From Chloroflexota bacterium (GTDB taxonomy: Bacteria > Chloroflexota > Limnocylindria > QHBO01): a stretch of 5,197 nt of DNA. How positions within the stretch are numbered: position 1 is the first letter of the stretch; each line of letters opens with the position of its first letter. The stretch is taken from contig VBGQ01000055.1 in assembly GCA_005882055.1 (NCBI GenBank), forward strand, positions 1 through 5,197, given 5' to 3'. This document shows positions 1 through 5,000 of the stretch, one piece after another. A model generated the notes under the pieces. It worked only from the letters and a program-made list of their open reading frames with translations, did no database searches and was not told the DNA's origin. The translations under genes were made by a program, and so were the position numbers.

Positions 1-401
1 CGCAGCAGGCGCCCGGTTCGTGAGTCGGCGAGCTCCCCGTAGGCGCGGCGCAAGAGCGCCTTTACCCGTGTGACGAGCTCGCGCACGGAGAACGGCTTGA
101 CCAGATAGTCATCGGCGCCGATCTCGAGGCCGACCACCTTGTCGATCTCGTCGGCGCGCGCCGTGAGGAACAGGATCGGGGCCCTCGACGCGCGACGCAG
201 CTGGCGGCAGACCTCGAACCCATCGATGCCCGGCAACCGGACGTCCAGCAGGACGAGATCTGGCGCCACGTCCGGGAAGTTGCGAACGGCCTCCTCGCCG
301 GTGGTCTCGACGGTGACTGCGTAGCCCTCGCGCTGGAGCGCCACCTGCACGCCGCGGGCGACCGCCGGCTCGTCCTCGACGATCATGATCGTGGCCGCCA
401 T
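1..401 (-). CDS. OmpR/PhoB-like response regulator, N-terminal receiver domain (partial, cut by left edge)
   Basis: This is the cytoplasmic response regulator of a two-component system, which takes phosphate from a sensor kinase and normally passes the signal to a C-terminal DNA-binding domain. The 133 visible residues begin MAATIMIVEDEPAVARG and form a whole receiver domain. The acidic pocket is E9-D10, the phospho-acceptor is D53 in LLDVRLPGIDGFE, the switch threonine is T80 (FLTAR) and the invariant lysine is K102 in GADDYLVKPFSVREL. The GADDYxxKPF and RVKALLRR segments are typical of the OmpR/PhoB subfamily, so a winged-helix domain is expected past the left edge. The output domain itself is not visible, so the subfamily is inferred. 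I chose the ATG at 401. The ATG at 386 is possible but would clip the first beta strand. There is no Shine-Dalgarno sequence. The partner histidine kinase is probably beyond the edge. Confidence 0.93.
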   Translation of the reverse strand, partial: MAATIMIVEDEPAVARGVQVALQREGYAVTVETTGEEAVRNFPDVAPDLVLLDVRLPGIDGFEVCRQLRRASRAPILFLTARADEIDKVVGLEIGADDYLVKPFSVRELVTRVKALLRRAYGELADSRTGRLL

Positions 402-410
402 GGGGGACCA

Positions 411-416
411 AGTATA
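411..416 (-). promoter_or_regulatory. Candidate -10 box of the response regulator, very close to its ATG
   Basis: Read on the minus strand, TATACT (five of six to TATAAT) ends 9 nt before the ATG at 401. Transcription from it would start at or within a few bases of the ATG, giving a leaderless or nearly leaderless mRNA. This fits the absence of any GGAGG-like site. No good -35 hexamer is seen at 16-18 bp spacing. Confidence 0.45.
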
Positions 417-429
417 GGGAGGCGGTCGG

Positions 430-458
430 GAGACACGATCCGCGCCCTCTGGTACCAT
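430..458 (+). promoter_or_regulatory. Candidate promoter of the L25 gene
   Basis: GAGACA at 430-435 (four of six to TTGACA) is followed after exactly 17 bp by TACCAT at 453-458 (four of six to TATAAT). The start point would be near 465, giving a leader of about 65 nt. It lies back to back with the candidate response regulator promoter. The motif match is modest, so this is inference. Confidence 0.35.
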
Positions 459-476
459 CGCGGCTCGCATCGCGGC
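456..476 (+). repeat. Two perfect 9-bp direct repeats, period 12
   Basis: CATCGCGGC occurs at 456-464 and again at 468-476, separated by TCG. The first copy overlaps the candidate -10 box of the L25 promoter and the second covers the predicted transcription start. This placement would suit binding of a repressor to same-side half sites, but a chance duplication is not excluded. Confidence 0.55.
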
Positions 477-499
477 CTGACCACCTGCGCGGTCATGCC
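474..499 (+). other. Hairpin in the L25 5' leader
   Basis: TGACC at 478-482 pairs with GGTCA at 491-495 around an 8-nt loop. After one C/T mismatch the stem continues with GGC 474-476 against GCC 497-499, giving 8 pairs in a 9-position stem. It ends 32 nt before the L25 ATG. It could be an RNA element in the leader or a DNA palindrome bound by a regulator. The second 9-bp repeat overlaps its left arm. Confidence 0.4.
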
Positions 500-531
500 C
501 CACGACCCTTCGAAGGAACAGAGCCACCCCC

Positions 532-1221
532 ATGGACCTGGAGATCACCGCCGAGCCGCGCTCGGCAACCGGCAAGCGCAACCGGCAGCTCCGACGAACC
601 GGGCGGCTGCCCGCGGTGGTCTATGGCAAGGACACCGAGTCGCTGGCCATCCAGGTCGAGGCCAAGGCGTTCGACATCCTCTATCGCGCGGCCGGGCGCA
701 CCAGCCTGGTGAAGCTCCAGCTGGACGGGCAGAGCAAGAGCGCGATCATTCGCGAGGTCCAGCGCCATCCGCTGAGCCGCCACCCCCTGCACGTCGACTT
801 CCTGGTCGTTGACCTGGCGCAGGAGATGGAGGTCGACGTGCCGCTTGTCTTCACCGGCGAGCCGCCGGCCGTCGAGCTCACGGGCGGAACGCTGATGACG
901 CCGATCGGCCACCTCCGCGTCCGTGCGTTGCCCGCGGAGATGCCGCACGAGATCACCGTCGACGTCACCTCGCTGGTCGACCTCGAGGCCTCGCTCCACG
1001 TTCGCGACCTGATCATCCCCGAGAACGTCCACGTCCAGACCGATGGCGACGAGCTGATCGCCAGGGTCCTGCCGCCGCGCATCGAGGAGGAGCCCGAGGT
1101 CGAGGAGGTCGCCGAGGGCGAAGAGGGTGCCGAGGGCGAAGAGGGCGCCGAACGTCCGGAGGGCGAGGCTCAGGCCGGCGAGGGCGAGACGACCGGCGGC
1201 GAGGAGGAGACCGCCGGCTGA
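532..1221 (+). CDS. rplY: 50S ribosomal protein L25 / general stress protein Ctc, long form with acidic tail
   Basis: L25 binds 5S rRNA in the central protuberance of the large ribosomal subunit. The 229 residues show the Ctc/TL5 layout. The N-terminal 5S-binding domain, about 3-92, includes GRLPAVVYGK (24-33) and VQRHPLSRHPLHVDF (76-90). A second beta-rich domain runs from about 95 to 182, with GHLRVRALP and the LHVRDLIIPENV region. A disordered tail at 184-229 holds 20 Glu and a single basic residue. E. coli L25 has only the first domain, whereas long forms are common in other phyla, often with acidic tails. The ATG at 532 places the conserved start directly upstream. GAAGGA at 512-517 is 14 nt away and so a poor ribosome site. 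The gene stands alone, converging on the minus-strand pair, and pth, a frequent neighbour of this gene, is absent from the visible window. Confidence 0.96.
   Translation: MDLEITAEPRSATGKRNRQLRRTGRLPAVVYGKDTESLAIQVEAKAFDILYRAAGRTSLVKLQLDGQSKSAIIREVQRHPLSRHPLHVDFLVVDLAQEMEVDVPLVFTGEPPAVELTGGTLMTPIGHLRVRALPAEMPHEITVDVTSLVDLEASLHVRDLIIPENVHVQTDGDELIARVLPPRIEEEPEVEEVAEGEEGAEGEEGAERPEGEAQAGEGETTGGEEETAG
1111..1146 (+). repeat. Tandem 18-bp repeat, two copies, in the L25 acidic tail
   Basis: Two adjacent 18-bp units (1111-1128 and 1129-1146) differ only at their last base and encode AEGEEG twice (residues 194-199 and 200-205). The in-frame repeat points to tail growth by slippage or unequal exchange, so copy number may differ among relatives. 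Confidence 0.8.
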
Positions 1222-1250
1222 CGCCGGCCGCTCAGCTCAACCTTCGGCGT
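1213..1250 (+). terminator. Possible convergent-end hairpins between L25 and the membrane protein gene
   Basis: Two alternative stems span the L25 stop and the end of the opposing gene. GCCGGC 1213-1218 pairs with GCCGGC 1223-1228 around a 4-nt loop that contains the TGA. Alternatively ACGCCG 1221-1226 pairs with CGGCGT 1245-1250 around a long loop. Neither has a T-tract on either strand, so intrinsic termination is not shown. GC-rich DNA forms such stems readily. Confidence 0.22.
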
Positions 1251-1575
1251 GGTAGCGGCGCTCTCCGGTTGCGGGATCGAGATAGACGCGCATCATCCGA
1301 CCGGTCGAGGGATCGAGGAACCGTTCATCGGTCGCCGTGAAGGGGTGTTGCGGCACCTGCGGCTCGCCACCCCCGGCGCCACCATCAGCGCGGGAATGCT
1401 CCGCGGATTCGGATCGGTATCGCATTCGCTCGAAGGTGACCGCCACGATCCCGACTCCGCCCAGGACCATCGCCCACAGCCCGGAAGCGGGCTGGCCAGC
1501 AGCAACGGCGATCAGGCCTCCCACCAGGATCAAGGCTGATACGACCGCCGCCAGGACCCGAATGAAGGTGACCAC
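1237..1575 (-). CDS. Small two-helix membrane protein with doubled LDPxTG motif (unknown function)
   Basis: I do not recognise a named family. The 112-residue protein has two hydrophobic segments, about 4-26 (rich in Val, Ala, Leu and Gly) and 30-48 (GLWAMVLGGVGIVAVTF), followed by FERMRYR. The positive residues after the second helix suggest a hairpin with the C-terminus in the cytoplasm. A Gly-rich linker (about 60-76) leads to a conserved-looking end, residues 79-109. There FLDPSTG (86-92) and YLDPATG (98-104) repeat at a 12-residue period, ending ERRYH. It starts with GTG at 1575, only 2 nt after the TAG of the ybjQ-like gene, and has no clear ribosome site of its own, so translation is probably coupled. 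The helices and the motif doublet are seen directly. A role beside the YbjQ protein is inference from operon structure. Confidence 0.8.
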   Translation of the reverse strand: MVTFIRVLAAVVSALILVGGLIAVAAGQPASGLWAMVLGGVGIVAVTFERMRYRSESAEHSRADGGAGGGEPQVPQHPFTATDERFLDPSTGRMMRVYLDPATGERRYHAEG

Positions 1576-1577
1576 GC

Positions 1578-1922
1578 CTATTCGAGGCCCTGCGGCGCCC
1601 CGTCGTCTGCCGCCAGGACGACCGCAGTTCCGTAGGCCACGATCTCCGACATGGTGCTGCCGATCTCGCTGCTGTCGAAGCGCATGCTGACCACGGCATC
1701 GGCCCCCATCAGCGTCGCGTTGGCGACCATCCGGTCGAGCGCCTGGCGCCTGGTGTCCTCGAGCAGCTCGGTGTATTCGTGGATCTCGCCGCCGACCAGC
1801 GAGCGCAGGCCCGCGGCGATGTTGCCACCCAGCCCACGGCTGCGGACGACCAGCCCAAAGACATGGCCCTTCGTCTCAGCGACCCGATGGCCGGCCACGA
1901 ATGGAGCGGTTGAAACGATCAC
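1578..1922 (-). CDS. YbjQ/UPF0145 family protein
   Basis: This small soluble protein belongs to the YbjQ (UPF0145, DUF74) family, about 105-115 residues long. The family has been called putative heavy-metal-binding, but its function is not established. The 114 residues show the family signature: N-terminal VSTAPFVAGHRV (3-14), GGNIAAGLRSLVGGEIHEYTELL (32-54), a helix with RRQALDRMVANA (58-69), then GADAVVSMRFDSSEIG (73-88) and EIVAYGTAVVL (93-103). The frame is open further upstream to about 2162, but I chose the GTG at 1922. It sits 4 nt after an AAGGAGG site, and the family similarity begins at this point. The start gives first gene position in a two-gene unit with the membrane protein, separated by 2 nt. 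No cysteine is present, which weakens the metal-binding idea for this member. Confidence 0.93.
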   Translation of the reverse strand: MIVSTAPFVAGHRVAETKGHVFGLVVRSRGLGGNIAAGLRSLVGGEIHEYTELLEDTRRQALDRMVANATLMGADAVVSMRFDSSEIGSTMSEIVAYGTAVVLAADDGAPQGLE

Positions 1923-1926
1923 GCTG

Positions 1927-1950
1927 CCTCCTTTTTCGACTGCCAGTCTA
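1927..1950 (-). promoter_or_regulatory. Start region of the ybjQ-like gene: GGAGG site and candidate -10 box
   Basis: On the minus strand, AAGGAGG ends at 1927, 4 nt before the GTG at 1922, and this decides the start. Upstream, TAGACT at 1950-1945 (four of six to TATAAT) would start transcription near 1938 with a leader of about 16 nt. No convincing -35 hexamer is seen. The ribosome site is clear and the promoter tentative. Confidence 0.5.
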
Positions 1951-2005
1951 ATCTCGCGCGGGTCTCGCTCCGGAGCCATGCACGCCGCTCCTCTGACGGA
2001 CATCC

Positions 2006-2041
2006 GAGGTGCCTCTCTGCGAGGGATACCCGTGCTACGCT
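2006..2041 (+). promoter_or_regulatory. Candidate xylAB promoter with possible operator
   Basis: TGCTACGCT at 2033-2041 is an extended -10 (TG, one base, then TACGCT). It would start transcription near 2048 and leave a leader of about 45 nt before xylA. Just upstream, GAGG 2006-2009, CCTC 2012-2015 and GAGG 2021-2024 alternate to form overlapping inverted repeats, a possible regulator site. No consensus -35, and no match to a known xylose operator, is seen. Confidence 0.33.
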
Positions 2042-2078
2042 CGAACCGCATGGCGGCGGCATCCGAGCCGCTCCCCGG

Positions 2079-2085
2079 AAGGAGG
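2079..2085 (+). promoter_or_regulatory. xylA ribosome binding site, decides start
   Basis: AAGGAGG ends 7 nt before a GTG at 2093 and 4 nt before a TTG at 2090, both in the xylA frame. The longer spacing favours GTG. The frame is open back to an ATG-type start at 2009 or earlier, but that upstream stretch has no ribosome site and no family similarity. Confidence 0.75.
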
Positions 2086-2092
2086 ATCGTTG

Positions 2093-3460
2093 GTGGAGGA
2101 CAGCTTCTTCTCTGAGGTGACTGACCGCATTCGATTCGGCGGAATCGACTCCACGAACCCAATCTCGTTCCGCGTCTACGAGGCGAATCGACTCGTCCTT
2201 GGCAAGCGCATGGAGGACCACCTCCGCATCGCGGTCTGTCTGTGGCACTCCTTCAACTGGCCGGGCTCCGATGTCTTCGGTGTCGGTACATTCGATCGCC
2301 CATGGCTGGATCCGCGCCTGGAGCCGATGATTGCGGCGCGCGCCAAGCTCGATGCAGCGTTCGAGTTCATCCGCAAGCTCGGGGTGCCGTTCTTCTGCTT
2401 CCATGACCGTGATATCGCGCCCGAGGGTGGCACCTTCAGGGAGTCTCGGGCCAACCTCGAGACGATGGTGGCGGAGACCGAAACGCATATGGCGCGCAGC
2501 GGAGTGAAGCTGCTGTGGGGCACGGCCAACCTGTTCAGCCACCCGCGCTATGCCGCGGGCGCCGCCACCAACCCCGATCCAGAGGTCTTCGCCTACGCGG
2601 CAGCCCAGGTCAAGCTGATGCTGGAGATGACCAAGCGCCTGGACGGAGCCAACTACGTCCTGTGGGGCGGGCGCGAAGGCTACGAGACGCTGCTCAACAC
2701 CGACATCGGTCGCGAGGAGGCCCAGCTGGCTCGCTTCCTGTCGATGGTGGCGGAGCACAAGCACCGAATCGGCTTCAAAGGCACCCTGCTCATCGAGCCG
2801 AAGCCGCAGGAGCCCACCAAGCATCAGTACGACTACGACGCGGCAACGGTCCACAGCTTTCTCGCTCGCCATGACCTCGACCGGGAGTATCGCCTCAACC
2901 TCGAGGTCAATCACGCAACGCTGGCCGGCCACAGCTTCCAGCACGAGGTTGCCTACGCGATCTCCCACGGCATCTTCGGCAGCGTCGACGCGAATCGCGG
3001 CGACTATCAGAACGGCTGGGACACCGATCAGTTCCCGAACTCGGTGGACGAGCTGTCGCTGGCCGTTTACGAGATCCTGCGGAGCGGCGGCTTCACAACA
3101 GGAGGCTTCAACTTCGACACGAAGCTCCGGCGGCAGAGTCTGGATCGTACCGACCTGTTCCATGCCCACATCGGCGGGATCGACACCCTCGCCCGGGCCT
3201 TGCTCGCAGCCGCATTGATGATCGAGGACGGGCGCCTCGAGAAGCTGCGGAGGGAGCGCTACGCCGGGTGGGACGACGAACTCGGCCGCTCGATCCTCTC
3301 CGGTGATGCGCTCTTCGAGATGCTCGCCGGGCGTGTGGAGACGGGCGAGATCGACCCTCGCGCCAGGTCGGGGCACCAGGAGCTCCTGGAGAACATCGTG
3401 AACCAGGAGATCTGGTCGGCCGATCAGCGGGCGGTCGCCGAAGCGGCGCAGAAGCGCTGA
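2093..3460 (+). CDS. xylA: Xylose isomerase, class II
   Basis: XylA is a cytoplasmic TIM-barrel enzyme that converts D-xylose to D-xylulose (EC 5.3.1.5) using two divalent metal ions. From the GTG at 2093 it has 455 residues, close to the about 440 of class II enzymes such as E. coli XylA and longer than class I. All recognised active-site residues are present at a constant +3 offset from E. coli. The ring-opening pair is H104 and D107 (FCFHDRD). The metal and substrate ligands are E235 and K237 (LIEPKPQEPTKHQYD), E271 and H274 (EVNHATLAGH), D299 (DANRGD), D310 and D312 (WDTDQFP) and D342 (NFDTK). The LWGTANLFSHPRY and YVLWGGREGYETLLNTD blocks are strongly conserved. A TTG start at 2090 would add one residue. 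It is first in an operon with xylB and divergent from the ybjQ-like gene. Confidence 0.98.
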   Translation: MEDSFFSEVTDRIRFGGIDSTNPISFRVYEANRLVLGKRMEDHLRIAVCLWHSFNWPGSDVFGVGTFDRPWLDPRLEPMIAARAKLDAAFEFIRKLGVPFFCFHDRDIAPEGGTFRESRANLETMVAETETHMARSGVKLLWGTANLFSHPRYAAGAATNPDPEVFAYAAAQVKLMLEMTKRLDGANYVLWGGREGYETLLNTDIGREEAQLARFLSMVAEHKHRIGFKGTLLIEPKPQEPTKHQYDYDAATVHSFLARHDLDREYRLNLEVNHATLAGHSFQHEVAYAISHGIFGSVDANRGDYQNGWDTDQFPNSVDELSLAVYEILRSGGFTTGGFNFDTKLRRQSLDRTDLFHAHIGGIDTLARALLAAALMIEDGRLEKLRRERYAGWDDELGRSILSGDALFEMLAGRVETGEIDPRARSGHQELLENIVNQEIWSADQRAVAEAAQKR

Positions 3461-3480
3461 CGCGGGCCCGCCCGCGAGCG
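3455..3480 (+). other. Intercistronic hairpin overlapping the xylA stop codon
   Basis: CGCGGG 3461-3466 pairs with CCCGCG 3471-3476 around a CCCG tetraloop. After a 2-nt bulge (GA) the stem continues with CGCT 3455-3458 against AGCG 3477-3480, giving 10 pairs in all. The TGA stop lies in the lower stem and bulge. There is no T-tract, so it looks more like an mRNA-stability or expression-balancing element between xylA and xylB than an intrinsic terminator. Confidence 0.5.
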
Positions 3481-3506
3481 GTTCCCGGCCAAGGAGCCAC
3501 GTCCGT

Positions 3507-5000
3507 TTGGCGCTTGTCCTAGGCATCGACGTATCGACCACCGCGACCAAGGCGATCCTGGTCGACGATGGCGGGGTGGTGCGCGGCATCGGCGCCGCGG
3601 AGTACCCGTTCGAGGTTCCGCAGCCGCTGTGGACCGAACAGGAGCCCGAGCTGTGGTGGGCGGCCACGGTGTCTGCAGTACGCCAGGTCCTCTCTTCGGC
3701 ACGGATTGCGGCCAGCGACGTGGTTGCTGTGGGGCTGACCGGACAGATGCACGGCGCGGTGCTCCTCGACCGAGCCGATCAAGTGCTGCGACCGGCGATT
3801 CTATGGAACGATCAGCGCACCGCCGCCGAGTGCGACCTGATCAGGGAGGTAGTGGGGCAGGAGCGGCTGATCGCCATCACTGGGAACGACGCGCTCACCG
3901 GCTTCACGGCGCCAAAGCTCCTCTGGGTTCGCGAGCACGAGCCCGATCTGTGGCGGCTGATTGCACACGTCCTGCTGCCGAAGGACTACGTTCGACTCCG
4001 CCTGACCGGGGAGCATGCCGTGGATAAGGCGGACGGCTCGGGCACGCTGCTCTTCGACCTAGGGCGTCGGGACTGGTCGCCTGAGGTCGTTGCCGCGCTC
4101 GACATCGATCCTGACTGGCTCCCTCGCGCGTGGGAAGGACCCGATGTGACCAGTGCAATCACGACTGCGGCTGCCGAGGCGACGGGCCTGCGTGCGAGGA
4201 CGCCGGTGGTCGCGGGCGGCGGCGACCAGGCGGCCAATGCGGTCGGCGTCGGCGTCGTCTCGCCGGGCAGCATGGCCCTCTCGCTTGGCACCTCCGGAGT
4301 AGTGTTCGCCGCGACCAGCGCGCCGTTGTTCCAGCCCGAAGGGCGCGTCCATGCGTTCTGCCACGCCGTGCCAGAGCGCTGGCACATGATGGCTGTGATG
4401 CTTTCGGCGGCCGGCAGCCTCAGGTGGTTCCACGATGCCGTGGCGCCTGCGACGAGCTACCCCGAGCTGGTGGAGCCGGCCGCGGACATCCCGCCTGGCA
4501 GCGGTGGCCTCCTCTTCCTGCCCTACCTCAGCGGCGAGCGCACCCCGCATGCCGATCCGCTCGCCCGAGGAGCTTTCATCGGGCTGACTCTAGCGCATGA
4601 TCGCCGGCACCTCACCCGCGCGGTGCTCGAGGGAGTCGCCTTTGGCCTGCGCGACGGCCTGGAATTGATGCTCGCTGCCGGGGTGCGTCGGCCCTCGCAG
4701 ATCCGAGTCTCCGGCGGTGGCACGGCAAGCGCGCTTTGGCGCCAGATCCTGGCTGATGTCCTGGGGACTGAGGTCGCCACGGTCAGCACGTCGGAGGGGG
4801 CGGCGTATGGGGCGGCGATCCTGGCCGGCGTCGGAGCCGGCTGGTACGCGGATGTAGAGGCGGCCTGCACGTCCCTGGTGACGGCCACGCTGAGCGCGGA
4901 GCCCGGTACGGCCGCAGATCTGTACACCGAAATGCACGGAATCTACCGCGACCTCTACCCTGCCTTGGTGCCGGCCTTCCACGCGGCCGGCGTGCGCTAG
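3507..5000 (+). CDS. xylB: Xylulokinase (FGGY carbohydrate kinase)
   Basis: XylB phosphorylates D-xylulose with ATP to D-xylulose 5-phosphate (EC 2.7.1.17), which enters the pentose phosphate pathway. The 497 residues match the family length (E. coli 484) and carry its motifs in order. LGIDVSTTATK (5-15) is the phosphate loop with D8. GLTGQMHGAVLLD (76-88) is the xylulose-binding segment diagnostic of XylB. TGFTAPKLLWVREHEP (131-146) and LLPKDYVRLRLTGE (156-169) follow. VVAGGGDQAANAVG (234-247) holds the catalytic base D240. LSLGTSG (258-264) is the second phosphate motif, and VSGGGTAS (401-408) the adenosine site. The TTG at 3507 is the only start that keeps the N-terminal strand, with AAGGAG at 3491-3496 ending 10 nt upstream, a somewhat long spacing. 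It follows xylA by 46 nt on the same strand. Its stop overlaps that of the next, convergent gene. Confidence 0.97.
   Translation: MALVLGIDVSTTATKAILVDDGGVVRGIGAAEYPFEVPQPLWTEQEPELWWAATVSAVRQVLSSARIAASDVVAVGLTGQMHGAVLLDRADQVLRPAILWNDQRTAAECDLIREVVGQERLIAITGNDALTGFTAPKLLWVREHEPDLWRLIAHVLLPKDYVRLRLTGEHAVDKADGSGTLLFDLGRRDWSPEVVAALDIDPDWLPRAWEGPDVTSAITTAAAEATGLRARTPVVAGGGDQAANAVGVGVVSPGSMALSLGTSGVVFAATSAPLFQPEGRVHAFCHAVPERWHMMAVMLSAAGSLRWFHDAVAPATSYPELVEPAADIPPGSGGLLFLPYLSGERTPHADPLARGAFIGLTLAHDRRHLTRAVLEGVAFGLRDGLELMLAAGVRRPSQIRVSGGGTASALWRQILADVLGTEVATVSTSEGAAYGAAILAGVGAGWYADVEAACTSLVTATLSAEPGTAADLYTEMHGIYRDLYPALVPAFHAAGVR

Noticed and set aside
86..104. LPxTG-like cell-wall sorting signal in the small membrane protein (these are residue numbers of the protein at 1237-1575)
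   Set aside because: The motif is LDPxTG, occurs twice, lies at the very C-terminus with no following hydrophobic helix, and the protein has N-terminal membrane helices instead.
495..812. Plus-strand frame of 105 codons starting in the L25 leader, considered as a leader peptide
   Set aside because: It has no ribosome site and runs far into L25 in another frame with Arg/Pro/Ala-rich translation; nothing suggests a regulatory peptide.
493..1082. Minus-strand open frames of 179 and 133 codons across L25
   Set aside because: They are antisense shadows of a clearly recognised ribosomal protein gene and show no family features.
1213..1228. Strong intrinsic terminator for L25
   Set aside because: The GCCGGC stem is short and has no T-tract; GCCGGC is frequent in such DNA, so only a low-confidence entry is kept.
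2009..2092. A longer xylA N-terminus (28 extra residues)
   Set aside because: The extra segment covers the predicted promoter, has no ribosome site and does not match class II xylose isomerases, whose similarity begins after 2093.
1578..2162. A longer 194-residue version of the YbjQ-like protein
   Set aside because: The extra N-terminal part shows no family similarity, crosses the xylA control region and overlaps xylA. A strong AAGGAGG site supports the GTG at 1922.
1919..3667. Open frame of 582 codons on the minus strand across xylA and its upstream region
   Set aside because: It is antisense to a xylose isomerase with every catalytic residue intact, has low-complexity Arg/Val/Glu-rich translation and no ribosome site. 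Long antisense frames are expected in GC-rich DNA.
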